The translations under genes were made by a program, and so were the position numbers. From assembly GCA_026014735.1 (NCBI GenBank), contig JAOZHT010000001.1, positions 434,001 to 498,000 of the forward strand: a stretch of DNA of 64,000 bases, written 5' to 3'. This DNA is from Candidatus Bathyarchaeota archaeon (GTDB lineage Archaea > Thermoproteota > Bathyarchaeia > Bathyarchaeales > Bathycorpusculaceae). Under the pieces are notes generated by a model that saw nothing but the letters and a program-made list of their open reading frames with translations, searched no databases and was not told the origin of the DNA. Shown one piece after another: positions 31,609-40,454 of this stretch; the first letter of the stretch is position 1, and each line of letters starts with the position of its first letter.

Positions 31609-33865
31609 GGGCTGGATTTTAGATGCTTACCCAACCGAAGCCGGACGCGTGGCGGTTTGGGTGATTTCTGAGTCGGGGCAACGCATCCGCCTAACCGACC
31701 GCTTCCAGCCCTGCATCTACGTCTCCGCTAAACAGGAGGACCTAGACGGGCTGCTAAGCAAACTCTGCAGCAACCAAAAAATCGCTTCGCTACGCTTCAC
31801 CGAGAAGTATGCCCAGCCCATCGACAGCGAAAAAACGCGGGTTCTGGAGTTAACCGTTAGGGACTGCAGGCAGATTCCCCAGTTGACGCTGGAGGTTCTG
31901 CGTTTAGGCGATTATCTGCGTTATGAAGTCCACAACTGCGATGTCCACAGTGACCGCAGCTACTTTTTCAGCCGCGACCTGTTCCCCCTCGCCTACGTGG
32001 AGGTGGAGGCGGGCAAAGCGGGCTTAAGCTACAGGCTGCTGGACAGCGTGGAAAGCACCGACTATGCAGTGCCTGAGCTGCGTGTGCTGCGGCTAGCGGT
32101 GGATGTCGCCAAACAAGGTATCCTGCCCAGCTTTGATGATCCCATCGAGAAAATCCGCATCCAAACAGGCACCCGCGGGGAAATCGAGATAGACTACGGC
32201 GACGAAGCCACCAAGCTGCTGCAGCTCTCCTACGCCGTCGCCGAATTGGATCCCGACGTAATCCTCACCAGCTCAGGCGACTCCTTCCTGTTTCCCTACC
32301 TGATTCAACGCGCCACCGCAAACGGGGTCTTCGACGAGTTCCTCCTCAGCCGCGACAAGGTGCCCTTTAACCGCCGTTTAGCCGCGGGCAAAACCTACTT
32401 CTCCTACGGCCACACCTTCTACCGCGCCGGCGCCGTAAGGCTCTATGGGCGAATACACATCGACGAAGCCAACACCTTCATCATGAAGGAATCCAGCTTC
32501 CAAGGCCTCATCGAGATAGCCCGCACCTGCCGGGTGCCACTGCATACGGCGGCTAGGTTCTCCATCGGCTCAAGCATGTCCTCCATCCAGTTCTACCAAG
32601 CCCAAAAAGACGACGTATTGCTGCCCCGCAACAAAAAAATCCCCGAAGCCTTCAAGTCCGCGTTGGATTTGCTGGTGGGCGACCGAGGCGGCTTCGTCTT
32701 TGAACCCCGAGTGGGCCTCTACAGCAGCATAGGCGAGCTTGATTTCTCCTCGATGTATCCCTCGCTTATGCGCAAATACAATATATCCGCTGAAACGGTG
32801 CTCTGCAAATGCTGCCCGGATTCGCCGGTGCGGATTCCAGATTTGGATTATCACATCTGCACCAAACGCGTAGGCATGGTTCCTAAAACGGTGGATTTAG
32901 CGTTGACTAAACGCTTAACCTATAAGCGCCTAAGAGACGAAGCCTCCGATGGGCGGCAGCGGGAAATCTATGATGCACGCCAGACCGCGCTGAAGTGGAT
33001 ACTGGTCACCTGCTTTGGCTACTTGGGGTTTAGCAACTCCAAATTCGGCACCGTCGATGGGCACATCGGTGTCTGCGCGTTTGCCCGCGAAGTCTTCCTT
33101 AAAGCAGCGCATATCGCGGAGGACGCGGGGTTTGAGGTGATTCATGGCATAGTGGATTCGCTGTGGCTAAAAAAACCCGACGCTACAATGGAGGACTACC
33201 GTCTGCTATGCAGAAAAATCACAGAGGAAATCGGTGTGCCCATCAACTTTGAGGGACGCTACAAGTGGATAGCTTTCTTGCCCTCAAGACTGCATCCCCG
33301 CGTCGGCGTCCTCAACCGCTACTTCGGCGCCTTGGAGGGCGGCAAAGTCAAAGTCCGAGGTTTAGCTGTGCGCCGCCGCGACACCCCCAAATTTGTCTAC
33401 GACGCCCAAACCGACATGATAGATGCGTTGTCCCCCGCCGGCGACGCCGACGAGGTTTACAGGCGCATCCCCCAAGCCATCGGGGTGCTGCGCAGCTATC
33501 GGCAGCGGCTCATAGACGGCGACGTGGCGCTCCCCGATTTAATCGTGACCAAGCATATGTCGCGCCCCATCAGCCAGTACCGCCAGCAAGTCAGCCAAGT
33601 CATCGTTGCCCAGCAGCTGGCCAGCTACGGCGTGGATTCGCAGGCAGGCAACAGCGTAAAGTTCCTCTTCACCAGCCATCAAAATAAGCGATTTATGCGC
33701 AGGGTCAAAGCGGCGCAGCTAATCGAGAAGGACACAAACCCCGATGTCAAAAAGTACCTGCTGCTCCTCTATGACTCCGCCGCTAACCTGCTGAGTTTTG
33801 CCGGCTACACCCCAGATAGCATGTATGAGGCAGTTATGGGGCAGCAGCAGAAGCGGCTTCTCTAA
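31565..33865 (+). CDS. Family B DNA polymerase with altered catalytic motifs (PolB2-like)
   Basis: The 766-residue polymerase keeps motif A ELDFSSMYPS (391-400, Asp393) and KVKVRGL near 594. Motif C reads HGIVDS (527-532) where active enzymes have YGDTDS, so the first aspartate is Ile529 while Asp531 remains. Motif B reads LKWILVTCFGYLGFSNS with Thr/Cys where Asn-Ser is usual. Exo I is LAVDVAKQG (one acidic residue) and Exo II is SSGDSFLFPYL, so proofreading is probably lost. A cysteine group C414-C432 may bind zinc. This fits the PolB2/Dpo2 group linked to translesion synthesis rather than the replicase. Confidence 0.85.
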   Translation: MTSKPTGPAAPSKVKGWILDAYPTEAGRVAVWVISESGQRIRLTDRFQPCIYVSAKQEDLDGLLSKLCSNQKIASLRFTEKYAQPIDSEKTRVLELTVRDCRQIPQLTLEVLRLGDYLRYEVHNCDVHSDRSYFFSRDLFPLAYVEVEAGKAGLSYRLLDSVESTDYAVPELRVLRLAVDVAKQGILPSFDDPIEKIRIQTGTRGEIEIDYGDEATKLLQLSYAVAELDPDVILTSSGDSFLFPYLIQRATANGVFDEFLLSRDKVPFNRRLAAGKTYFSYGHTFYRAGAVRLYGRIHIDEANTFIMKESSFQGLIEIARTCRVPLHTAARFSIGSSMSSIQFYQAQKDDVLLPRNKKIPEAFKSALDLLVGDRGGFVFEPRVGLYSSIGELDFSSMYPSLMRKYNISAETVLCKCCPDSPVRIPDLDYHICTKRVGMVPKTVDLALTKRLTYKRLRDEASDGRQREIYDARQTALKWILVTCFGYLGFSNSKFGTVDGHIGVCAFAREVFLKAAHIAEDAGFEVIHGIVDSLWLKKPDATMEDYRLLCRKITEEIGVPINFEGRYKWIAFLPSRLHPRVGVLNRYFGALEGGKVKVRGLAVRRRDTPKFVYDAQTDMIDALSPAGDADEVYRRIPQAIGVLRSYRQRLIDGDVALPDLIVTKHMSRPISQYRQQVSQVIVAQQLASYGVDSQAGNSVKFLFTSHQNKRFMRRVKAAQLIEKDTNPDVKKYLLLLYDSAANLLSFAGYTPDSMYEAVMGQQQKRLL

Positions 33866-33874
33866 ACTGGGGCC

Positions 33875-34267
33875 TTAGGTTTTTGGTTTGGAGACTTCGC
33901 ATGTGACTTGGGCGGAGGAGGGCGGGGGCTGCGGCTGCGTTTTGGGCGAGGAAAGCTGTTTTCTAATTATCAGGGCAAGCGCGATGAAGAGGGCGGCGGC
34001 GACAACGGCGGCGGTGCCTCCGATGATGAACCATGCCTGCCACGAAGGAAGAAACGTCTGTAGATACCGCAGTGACCCGATGAGGAAAAACAGCGAAGCG
34101 GCACCCGCCATGGAAATCCCAATCGACATCAACACGGCGCCGGTTATGGAAAAGATGAGGATTCGTTTAAGCCGCTCCTTGACGGCTGCCTCCTGCTTGC
34201 TCAGGTACTCTTTGAGTGCTGCTTTAATCTGGTCTAGAAACGAGGTGAAAGCTTCTTTAATAGACAT
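33875..34267 (-). CDS. Membrane protein with two helices, holin-X/DUF1469-like
   Basis: This 130-residue protein has a helical, amphipathic N-terminus (about 1-35), two hydrophobic helices (LIFSITGAVLMSIGISMAGAA and WFIIGGTAAVVAAALFIALALII), and a Pro/Gln-rich tail. It is similar in layout to DUF1469/holin-X proteins, which support membrane or envelope structure. The match is weak. It is convergent to the PolB gene. Confidence 0.55.
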   Translation of the reverse strand: MSIKEAFTSFLDQIKAALKEYLSKQEAAVKERLKRILIFSITGAVLMSIGISMAGAASLFFLIGSLRYLQTFLPSWQAWFIIGGTAAVVAAALFIALALIIRKQLSSPKTQPQPPPSSAQVTCEVSKPKT

Positions 34268-34364
34268 CTAAAAACCGACTGCCCACGACTGCCGCCGCAT
34301 GGATTCACTACAGTTAACGGTCGAGAGTTAATATGGATGTGTGACTGCCCCGGTGAGGTTACAG

Positions 34365-34865
34365 CTAAGCAGTGCTCTTCATTTCTTCACGGAAGGTTTC
34401 CTCAAGCATCTTCTTGTTGATGCCGATTTCCTCCGCCAACCGCTTAACCTGCTTAACGTAGGTGCGAAACAGACTCTGCAAAATCTCGCTTTTCTCCTGC
34501 TCGGTGATCTCTGCCTCCTCCGCTAGGAGCAGCGCAAACCAGCGTCCAAGGTTGGTGAGTTGGTAGGCTTTGATCCAGATGATGCGGCCTTCCTTCTCGT
34601 TTTTCTCCATGCTCTCGTTGAGGACGCCAAGGGAGGTTAGGGTTTTGAGGTTTTCGATGATGGTTTTGTTGGAGTAGTTAAGTTTGGCGACGAGGTCTTT
34701 TTGGTAGATGTTTTTAGCTATGCCCTGCTTGAGTGAGAAGCGCAGAACGTCTACGCCTGCTTTGGAGCCAAATATGGCGGAGAGTATCTTATCTTTTTTT
34801 TCCACGGGAAGAAAAACTACATAGGGACGTAACTTTTCACTCAATGGTACCGCCGCTACATCCAT
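34365..34865 (-). CDS. Winged-helix transcription regulator
   Basis: The product is about 166 residues from ATG 34865, chosen because a TATA-like TTTAAA box sits about 20 bases upstream, as in leaderless archaeal genes; the in-frame start at 34913 would place that box inside the gene. A winged helix is clear: KAGVDVLRFSLKQG, YQKDLVAKLNYSNKTIIENLKTLTSLGVLNE, then a wing. A long C-terminal helix (EEAEITEQEKSEILQSLF) may dimerise. It is divergent to the secreted protein at 34992 and may control it. Confidence 0.7.
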   Translation of the reverse strand: MDVAAVPLSEKLRPYVVFLPVEKKDKILSAIFGSKAGVDVLRFSLKQGIAKNIYQKDLVAKLNYSNKTIIENLKTLTSLGVLNESMEKNEKEGRIIWIKAYQLTNLGRWFALLLAEEAEITEQEKSEILQSLFRTYVKQVKRLAEEIGINKKMLEETFREEMKSTA

Positions 34866-34991
34866 AGGCAGCGACTCTACATTTAAAACTATTCCCCTGC
34901 CCGGCAGAGCCACAGACCCTAATTTGGAAAAACAATTTTATATCACCCCCGCATTGAACATCTAAAACAACCGCAACGGGGTATCCAAGCA

Positions 34992-35978
34992 ATGAAAAAA
35001 CTAACCGCATGTTTACTTGTCTTTTTTGTAGCCGCATCTTTGAGTATAACGCTGGTTCCAAATGGTGCCAGCCAAGCCAGCACTGTTAAAATCGTCAGTT
35101 ACAGCTATTACGTAGACACTCTGGGCTACCTTGATGTCGTCGGCGAAATCCAGAACAATGGACCAAACACCCTTGACCAAGTAGTAGTCTCGGGTACAGT
35201 AACCACCACCGACGGCCAAGAACTCACCTCATCAATCAAGGCTTGGGGCTTCCAACTCAAACCCGGCCAGAAAGCACCCTTCTATCTGGAGTTCCACTCA
35301 CAGGGCAGCACCGATGGAACCTTCACTGGAACCGTCGCGGATGTGTCCCTCTCGATAAGCGAGGCACCTGCAACCGCCAAGTATCAGTACCCAGACATAA
35401 CCATAACCAGCCATCACCCAACCCTGACCGCGGTAGGCGAATACTTCGCTGATTGCCAGATTAAAAACACCGGCAGCCAAACCGCGACAAGCGTTATCGT
35501 TTCAGCCACCTTCTATAACTCCACCGGCCAAGTTGTGGCGGTAGGCTACTCCAACCAAACAGACCTTGCACCCGGCGCCACCGCTTTCCTTCGCGCGGGC
35601 GCATTTGACCTCAACCAAACCTCTGTACCCTCGGGCCAAAAAATCGACAGCTACAGCTTACGTCTCCAGCTAAGTGCTCCCCTGCTGGAGGGCTCCGCAC
35701 CCGTAGATGTTCCTACCCCCACCCCCGGTCCCGCCGTCGTCGAGACACCTGGTCCAGACTCGGGTTCATCGGGCCCAGATAACAACAACGGCGGAGGCGA
35801 CTCAACAGGCGTTATCGGCATCGACCAGAGCACGAATTTAGCAATCGGAATTGTGGTTGTCGTGGTTGTGGTGGTGGCTGCACTGCTGCTTCTTACACGG
35901 CGACGCAAACCCAAACCCGCCGCTACCCTGCCTGCTGCCAAATCAGCCGGCGGCAAAGCAAAAAGGAAACATAAGTAG
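34992..35978 (+). CDS. Secreted two-domain beta protein with C-terminal membrane anchor
   Basis: This 328-residue protein has a signal peptide (1-27). Two similar beta domains follow: TVKIVSYSYYVDTLGYLDVVG with NTLDQVVVSGTV, and DITITSHHPTL with TSVIVSATFYN. Both resemble the FxLYD surface fold. A Pro/Thr and Gly/Asn linker leads to one helix (NLAIGIVVVVVVVVAALLLL) and a basic cytoplasmic tail. This is a typical surface-anchored archaeal architecture. The ligand is unknown. Confidence 0.75.
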   Translation: MKKLTACLLVFFVAASLSITLVPNGASQASTVKIVSYSYYVDTLGYLDVVGEIQNNGPNTLDQVVVSGTVTTTDGQELTSSIKAWGFQLKPGQKAPFYLEFHSQGSTDGTFTGTVADVSLSISEAPATAKYQYPDITITSHHPTLTAVGEYFADCQIKNTGSQTATSVIVSATFYNSTGQVVAVGYSNQTDLAPGATAFLRAGAFDLNQTSVPSGQKIDSYSLRLQLSAPLLEGSAPVDVPTPTPGPAVVETPGPDSGSSGPDNNNGGGDSTGVIGIDQSTNLAIGIVVVVVVVVAALLLLTRRRKPKPAATLPAAKSAGGKAKRKHK

Positions 35979-36050
35979 CCATCGGTAGCTAAGAAAGTGG
36001 CAGTGGACTGTGCCACCCTTTAAATATTTCTTTATCCCACTGGTTTGATT

Positions 36051-36893
36051 ATGAGCAATCGAACACCAAGAAGCCGAGCAGGCGCCAGCAAACATCCAAC
36101 AAGCACCCGCCAGAAGAAAACCAAGGCCAAGAAGACACGGCAAGGCGCCAAGTACCTGCGTGAGGAAACACCGCAGGCTTCCCCACAGGAGGTCTCGCAG
36201 CGTGCCCTAGGCGGCATCACCCGATTAGGAAGCCAAATATTTGCGCTATCCCCTTTCAGCCAGTACTATGATGATTGGCTAATTAACCTGCGCCAGGTCG
36301 TAGGCGAATTTGAAAGCACCCCCGCCATAAAAGTTGATGAAACTTTCCAGAAAGCGCGGGAGCAGATTTTCCTTGACGTTGAAGCTGCCCTTGCGGAACA
36401 GCGAATTGCGGAGTCTCACTTATCTGAGGAAGCCAAAGCCTTAGCGGATAACAACCACAAAATCGCGGAGGCAGACAAAGAATACGCTGAGCAAACCCGC
36501 GACTTAAGCAACAAACGCAACAGCGACATACAGCGCCTAAGCAACAAAGTCCGCATGTTAGAAGACGATTTAGCAGCGCAGGAAGGCGTCAAACTGGGCT
36601 TTTTCAAATTCAAAGAGAAACGCTTAGCCGCAGAGAAACTCGCCAAAACAAACCAGGACCTTTCAGCTGCCAAAAACGAGCTTGAAGTCATCACATCGAA
36701 TTTCAAAGCTGAGCAAGATAAACTCCATGACAACTACGAGAAGCACAAGCAGGAACTCTTCGAAACCTCCGACCGTCTCCACAAGGAACTCGAAAAACTC
36801 GAAACCGACTCCTCCGCCCAACCGCGACAAACCGCATGCAACGCACTCACCCAAGCCATAAACGCCCTCCTCCAGCGGTGCCCCCCAAGCTAA
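36051..36893 (+). CDS. Coiled-coil protein with basic N-terminus
   Basis: This 280-residue protein starts at ATG 36051, about 30 bases from a TTTAAATA box, so it is nearly leaderless. The first 45 residues are very basic (SRAGASKHPTSTRQKKTKAK), suitable for nucleic-acid binding. Residues about 110-265 form a long coiled coil rich in Lys, Glu and Ala (LAEQRIAESHLSEEAKALAD, LSNKVRMLEDDLAAQEG). No enzymatic motif is seen. It overlaps the convergent gene by 4 bp. It may organise DNA or the membrane, but this is speculation. Confidence 0.7.
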   Translation: MSNRTPRSRAGASKHPTSTRQKKTKAKKTRQGAKYLREETPQASPQEVSQRALGGITRLGSQIFALSPFSQYYDDWLINLRQVVGEFESTPAIKVDETFQKAREQIFLDVEAALAEQRIAESHLSEEAKALADNNHKIAEADKEYAEQTRDLSNKRNSDIQRLSNKVRMLEDDLAAQEGVKLGFFKFKEKRLAAEKLAKTNQDLSAAKNELEVITSNFKAEQDKLHDNYEKHKQELFETSDRLHKELEKLETDSSAQPRQTACNALTQAINALLQRCPPS

Positions 36894-37351
36894 AATTGCC
36901 CTTTTCTTTTTTTATTCCAAAACTTCAGGTTCATCGGTGGTGGCTTCTTAAGGTATTTTCCACGCACATTCGCCGTGAAAAGGTAAGTTACCGCCAGGAG
37001 GCTGTAGGCTATCTCCGCAAACGCCGGTGCATATGGAATCCCCGGGATCGTCGGTAAACCAAGCACCCTTAAAGAGTCAGCGGCAAAGACAAACAAGCAA
37101 ACCGCAACGGTTCCAGCCCACCCCCATCTTTTGATCTGCCAAAACCAAACCGCAAACAGCAGTGTCAGCAAACCATAGACCAGCGTGTAGACGTCATAGG
37201 CGGCGGTGGCGGGGAGCTTGGAGAAGTCCTCGGAGGCTAAAAGCAGCGCCCCTGCCCCAACGTGGATGACGCCAATGGATGCTTGGGCAGCTGTTAAGGC
37301 AGCGATGCCTAGGCTTCTGCCCTTAAATGTCGGTGGCGAAGGTTTGCTCAT
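36890..37351 (-). CDS. Four-helix membrane protein
   Basis: The frame extends upstream to 37489, but ATG 37351 follows GGGAAAG at a normal distance and places the basic start (MSKPSPPTFKGRS) before the first helix, giving about 153 residues. Four helices are visible, including SLGIAALTAAQASIGVIHVGAGALLL and YTLVYGLLTLLFAVWFW, with a basic tail KFWNKKRKGQF. No family is recognised. The longer start cannot be excluded. Confidence 0.65.
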   Translation of the reverse strand: MSKPSPPTFKGRSLGIAALTAAQASIGVIHVGAGALLLASEDFSKLPATAAYDVYTLVYGLLTLLFAVWFWQIKRWGWAGTVAVCLFVFAADSLRVLGLPTIPGIPYAPAFAEIAYSLLAVTYLFTANVRGKYLKKPPPMNLKFWNKKRKGQF

Positions 37352-37468
37352 TTCTTTCCCATGTTGATTAGGGCGGGGCGGATTTAGCGTTTTGGTTTGT
37401 AGTGGCATAATTGGCGGCAACGCGATAAATTTACTAACCCCTGCTATCCAATACTTACCGATGATAGT

Positions 37469-37693
37469 ATGACCTGTTATTTCCGCCACTTATACGGTGT
37501 CTTCGCCAAAGCTGGCATAGAAGTCACCAAAGAAAACAAGCGTGAACTCAACAGAACCATAAAGTCCATAGTGGGTGAGGGGGACTGCCCGCTTGTCTGG
37601 CGCCAACTAAAACAGCGCTTAGCCCAAGATGAAGAAGGCTTTGTTTTGGAGCTAAAAAACGCCTGGCAAAACCGCTCCGCCGCTATGACGTAA
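37469..37693 (+). CDS. Small conserved-looking archaeal protein, 74 aa
   Basis: This small basic protein has the pattern CYFRHLYGVFAKAGIEVTKE, then NRTIKSIVGEGDCPLVWRQL, which I associate with short uncharacterised proteins found widely in archaea. The CYFRH and CPxxW cores look functional. It starts at ATG 37469 and overlaps the convergent winged-helix gene by 11 bp. Function is unknown. Confidence 0.65.
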   Translation: MTCYFRHLYGVFAKAGIEVTKENKRELNRTIKSIVGEGDCPLVWRQLKQRLAQDEEGFVLELKNAWQNRSAAMT

Positions 37694-38105
37694 AGGCTTC
37701 AAGTAAATCGTTTAGCTGAGCGAATAACTCAAGGAAGCGGTAGCCCTTCTCGCTGGTAACATATTTGTTCTGTGCCTTTAGCAGCAGCCCCTGAGTGGTT
37801 AAGTTGTCCATGTGGTTTTTCAGCTGAGAATAGTTAAGGTTGGTGTTGTACATTATGCTGGTTTTGGTTTTCTGTTGCTCACAGAACAGCAATATCTCCG
37901 CGATTATGTCCAGTTTGCCCCGTCTTGACCCTTTAAGGATGCTTCTTTCTCCTTCATGACGTAGCAGCGCAAACTGGAGTTCATGCGAATTAAGCTTAAC
38001 CATTCCAGGGGGGTTAATTGACAAAAAAGTTTCTTCCTTTTCGTTTTTTAGTAGGTTTAATTGGCTCTTAAACGAATGTGATTGTATACGCGCAGCAACA
38101 ACCAA
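37683..38105 (-). CDS. Winged-helix DNA-binding protein
   Basis: The C-terminal part has RRGKLDIIAEILLFCEQQ, KTSIMYNTNLNYSQLKNHMDNLTTQGLLL and KYVTSEKGYRFLELF, the standard archaeal winged helix with a long dimerisation helix. The first 30-45 residues look less conserved, so ATG 38003 (MVKLNSHELQF) is an alternative start. It is divergent to the RNase HI gene. Its target is unknown. Confidence 0.75.
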   Translation of the reverse strand: MVVAARIQSHSFKSQLNLLKNEKEETFLSINPPGMVKLNSHELQFALLRHEGERSILKGSRRGKLDIIAEILLFCEQQKTKTSIMYNTNLNYSQLKNHMDNLTTQGLLLKAQNKYVTSEKGYRFLELFAQLNDLLEAFTS

Positions 38106-38170
38106 CCTAGCCGCCGCTTGAAGATTAACTGTTTAAATAAATGGTGTAGGATAGACAGGTAAGTGATGCA

Positions 38171-38590
38171 ATGGCAAAATTGATGATTTATACCGATGGC
38201 GGCGCAAGAGGCAACCCGGGTCCCTCTGCTATAGCGTTTATCGCCACTGACAGCCAGGGCGTAACCCTCCAGTTGGGTTCCCGCTACATCGGCATCCACA
38301 CCAACAACCAAGCCGAGTACCTGGCGCTTCTCATGGCATTGCAGTACGCCCTCGACGTTAAAGCCACTGAAGTGCTCTGCCACCTAGACAGCGAGCTTGT
38401 GGCTAAGCAGCTAAACGGACAATATGCAGTTAAGAATCCCGAGTTACAGAAGCTTAACGTTCAAGTCAAAGCTTTGATGGGTGGCTTTAAAAAAATCGGT
38501 TTCGTAAACGTGCCAAGAGAGCATCCGCAGATAGCACGCGCGGACGGCTTAGTCAATAAGGTCCTCGATGAGCAAGCGCGGAAACGTTAG
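38171..38590 (+). CDS. rnhA: Ribonuclease HI
   Basis: The 139-residue enzyme has all four catalytic acids: Asp9 (IYTDGGARGNPG), Glu49 (NNQAEYLAL), Asp73 (HLDSELVAKQLNG) and Asp125 (ARADGLVNK). It cuts RNA in RNA-DNA hybrids. It is the compact type without the basic protrusion. It ends directly against a convergent gene. Confidence 0.94.
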   Translation: MAKLMIYTDGGARGNPGPSAIAFIATDSQGVTLQLGSRYIGIHTNNQAEYLALLMALQYALDVKATEVLCHLDSELVAKQLNGQYAVKNPELQKLNVQVKALMGGFKKIGFVNVPREHPQIARADGLVNKVLDEQARKR

Positions 38591-38591
38591 G

Positions 38592-39029
38592 TTACTCGTA
38601 GAATCTGGGTCGAGCCCGTTTACTGTATTCCTCGATGGCTTTGGCTCGCTCCTCTTCCTCTTTATCTTTCTCTTCCGCTTCTTCCTGGGCGGGTTTAGCG
38701 ATGGTTTTGTCAAAGTCGCCGTCTACGTTACGGTAGCTGCCCTCCAAGGCGGTTATGTAGTTTTTGAAGTCATCTATGGTGCTTTCCGCTTGCCTATGGG
38801 AATTATGCACCTGCTCCGAGAGTAGAATTATGAGGTCAAGCATGCTGCGCAGGGTTTGCTTGTCGGCTTCCTCGGCGTGGTCGTAGTAGCGCTGGAATAC
38901 GCTTAGCAAATCCATGAACATGTCATCTACCTCCTTGTTTTCCCGTTTGTAGAGATTCTGCGAGGTAAGCGACTTTGTTTTCAAATAGAGCATAAGATTC
39001 TTTAAAACTGCTGTGTCGGCATGTGCCAA
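38592..39029 (-). CDS. Acidic helical protein, 145 aa
   Basis: The product is soluble and largely helical, with an N-terminal core (LKNLMLYLKTKSLTSQNLYK, MFMDLLSVFQRYYDHAEEAD) and a highly charged coiled C-terminus (EEAEEKDKEEEERAKAIEEY). I know no family. It converges on rnhA with one base between the stops. Acidic tails of this kind often bind basic partners; none is apparent. Confidence 0.6.
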   Translation of the reverse strand: MAHADTAVLKNLMLYLKTKSLTSQNLYKRENKEVDDMFMDLLSVFQRYYDHAEEADKQTLRSMLDLIILLSEQVHNSHRQAESTIDDFKNYITALEGSYRNVDGDFDKTIAKPAQEEAEEKDKEEEERAKAIEEYSKRARPRFYE

Positions 39030-39329
39030 AATTAAGACCCATCTTAGCTATTCGTGCTGGATGAATTATATTTTTTGGTTAAACTGCTGCCTTGTTCTTT
39101 TGGCTCCCAGACGCTGCATGCCTTGATGGTCAAAAAACCGCTTAGCTACTTGAATTGTTAGCGCTAATTTGCTTATAAAAATGCTTGGAGTAAATGTGTT
39201 ATCCTCGCCACTTGATTAATAAGTATCGAAAACCCTGTTTGCATGAATACTGAATGGTAAACTAGAGCAGCAGTACCTTTTGGGCTTAAACCAAAAAGAC
39301 GCGGTTGACGCGTTGAAGAACAATGCGCT
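39030..39329. other. Gene-free stretch before the flippase-like gene
   Basis: These 300 bases hold promoter-like AT-rich sequence (TTATAAAAATG near 39174) and some small inverted segments, but no supported gene or RNA. Confidence 0.4.
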
Positions 39330-40454
39330 TTGGAAACAAACAGTTCAGCAGCAGAGGTGGGAAAAAGACTGCGTTTAATAGGCGGAAAAACCCTTGCGTT
39401 CATGGCTATTGGTTTAGTAGCCTTCTTCCTATACCTGTACTTCTTCGTGGGCTTCGATAGTCTCATCACCCTTTTAAGCAGCCTCAACGTGTACCAGTAC
39501 TCCCTCTTCTTTGCATTGGCGGTGGCTGCACTCTTCGCCGGTGTAGTGTTTGACTCGCTGATCTGGCATAGCCTGCTAGAATCCCTCTCAGTGAAAGTCA
39601 AATTCCGCAAACTGTTGCTCTTCAACTGGATTGGAAACTTTATCGAATTAATTATCCCCAGCGCCACCATAGGCGGAGAACTCGCCCGCATTGCGTTGGC
39701 ACAGAAAGAAACCAAACATGACACTGGCATCGCCGCCGCCACCGTCATCGGCTCCCGATTAATCAGCACCTTCGTTTACTCGGGCGGGTTGCTGGTGGCG
39801 TTTACGCTTCTTTTGATTTCAGGCCAATTGCCCCTATACCTTGTTACCCCCGTAATCTTAGTTATGGCGGGAACCGGCGCTGCCGTAGGCTGCATCTTCC
39901 TCATAGCCTTTAGAGACGACGCCGTAGGCAAGCTTGTCTCCGTTGCCATGTGGGTAATAAAGCGGGTAATCAAGGATCCGGCTCGGCAGAAGTCGCTGGA
40001 AACCAAAATCAGCGGCGGCTTATCGTCTTTTAGCGGCGTGTTCCGCAGCTTCAAAGACCACCCCCGCCAACTCATCAAACCCGCCCTCTACGCCACGGTG
40101 GCATGGCTGTTTAACCTCGTCGTTTACTTGATGGTGTTCTACGCTCTTGACTTCACCGCGATCTCGCTGGTTGATTTGGCGACGGTGTACTGCATAATCA
40201 CAACGGTGGAAACCCTAACCGCCGGCGTCCCCGTCGGCGCAGTTGAAGTCACCATGGTTAGCCTTTTTGCCCTCTACGGCGTGCCCTTAGTCATCGCGGG
40301 CGCCGCAACCACGATTGCGCGGCTGCTGACTTTCTGGGGACAAGTCATCGTCGGTTACCCCCTGGTGCAGTGGATAGGTGCCAAGTCGCTGGTGAAAGGC
40401 GGCAAGGCCAACCCGTTATCCATCAAGCCCCAGGTCTCCTCCGGAATCAACTAG
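39330..40454 (+). CDS. LPG-synthase-TM/UPF0104-family membrane protein
   Basis: This 374-residue protein has about eight helices and family features such as LIIPSATIGGELARIALAQ near residue 109 and TVETLTAGVPVGAVEVTMVS near 290. UPF0104 proteins match the flippase half of lysylphosphatidylglycerol synthase, and archaeal members occur with glycosyltransferases, so lipid or glycolipid translocation is likely. The start is TTG 39330. It lies beside beta-mannosidase and a DPM-like enzyme, consistent with mannolipid metabolism. Confidence 0.8.
   Translation: METNSSAAEVGKRLRLIGGKTLAFMAIGLVAFFLYLYFFVGFDSLITLLSSLNVYQYSLFFALAVAALFAGVVFDSLIWHSLLESLSVKVKFRKLLLFNWIGNFIELIIPSATIGGELARIALAQKETKHDTGIAAATVIGSRLISTFVYSGGLLVAFTLLLISGQLPLYLVTPVILVMAGTGAAVGCIFLIAFRDDAVGKLVSVAMWVIKRVIKDPARQKSLETKISGGLSSFSGVFRSFKDHPRQLIKPALYATVAWLFNLVVYLMVFYALDFTAISLVDLATVYCIITTVETLTAGVPVGAVEVTMVSLFALYGVPLVIAGAATTIARLLTFWGQVIVGYPLVQWIGAKSLVKGGKANPLSIKPQVSSGIN

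Noticed and set aside
31565-33865. Main replicative DNA polymerase
   Set aside because: Exonuclease acids and part of motifs B and C are replaced, which is not expected in the replicase.
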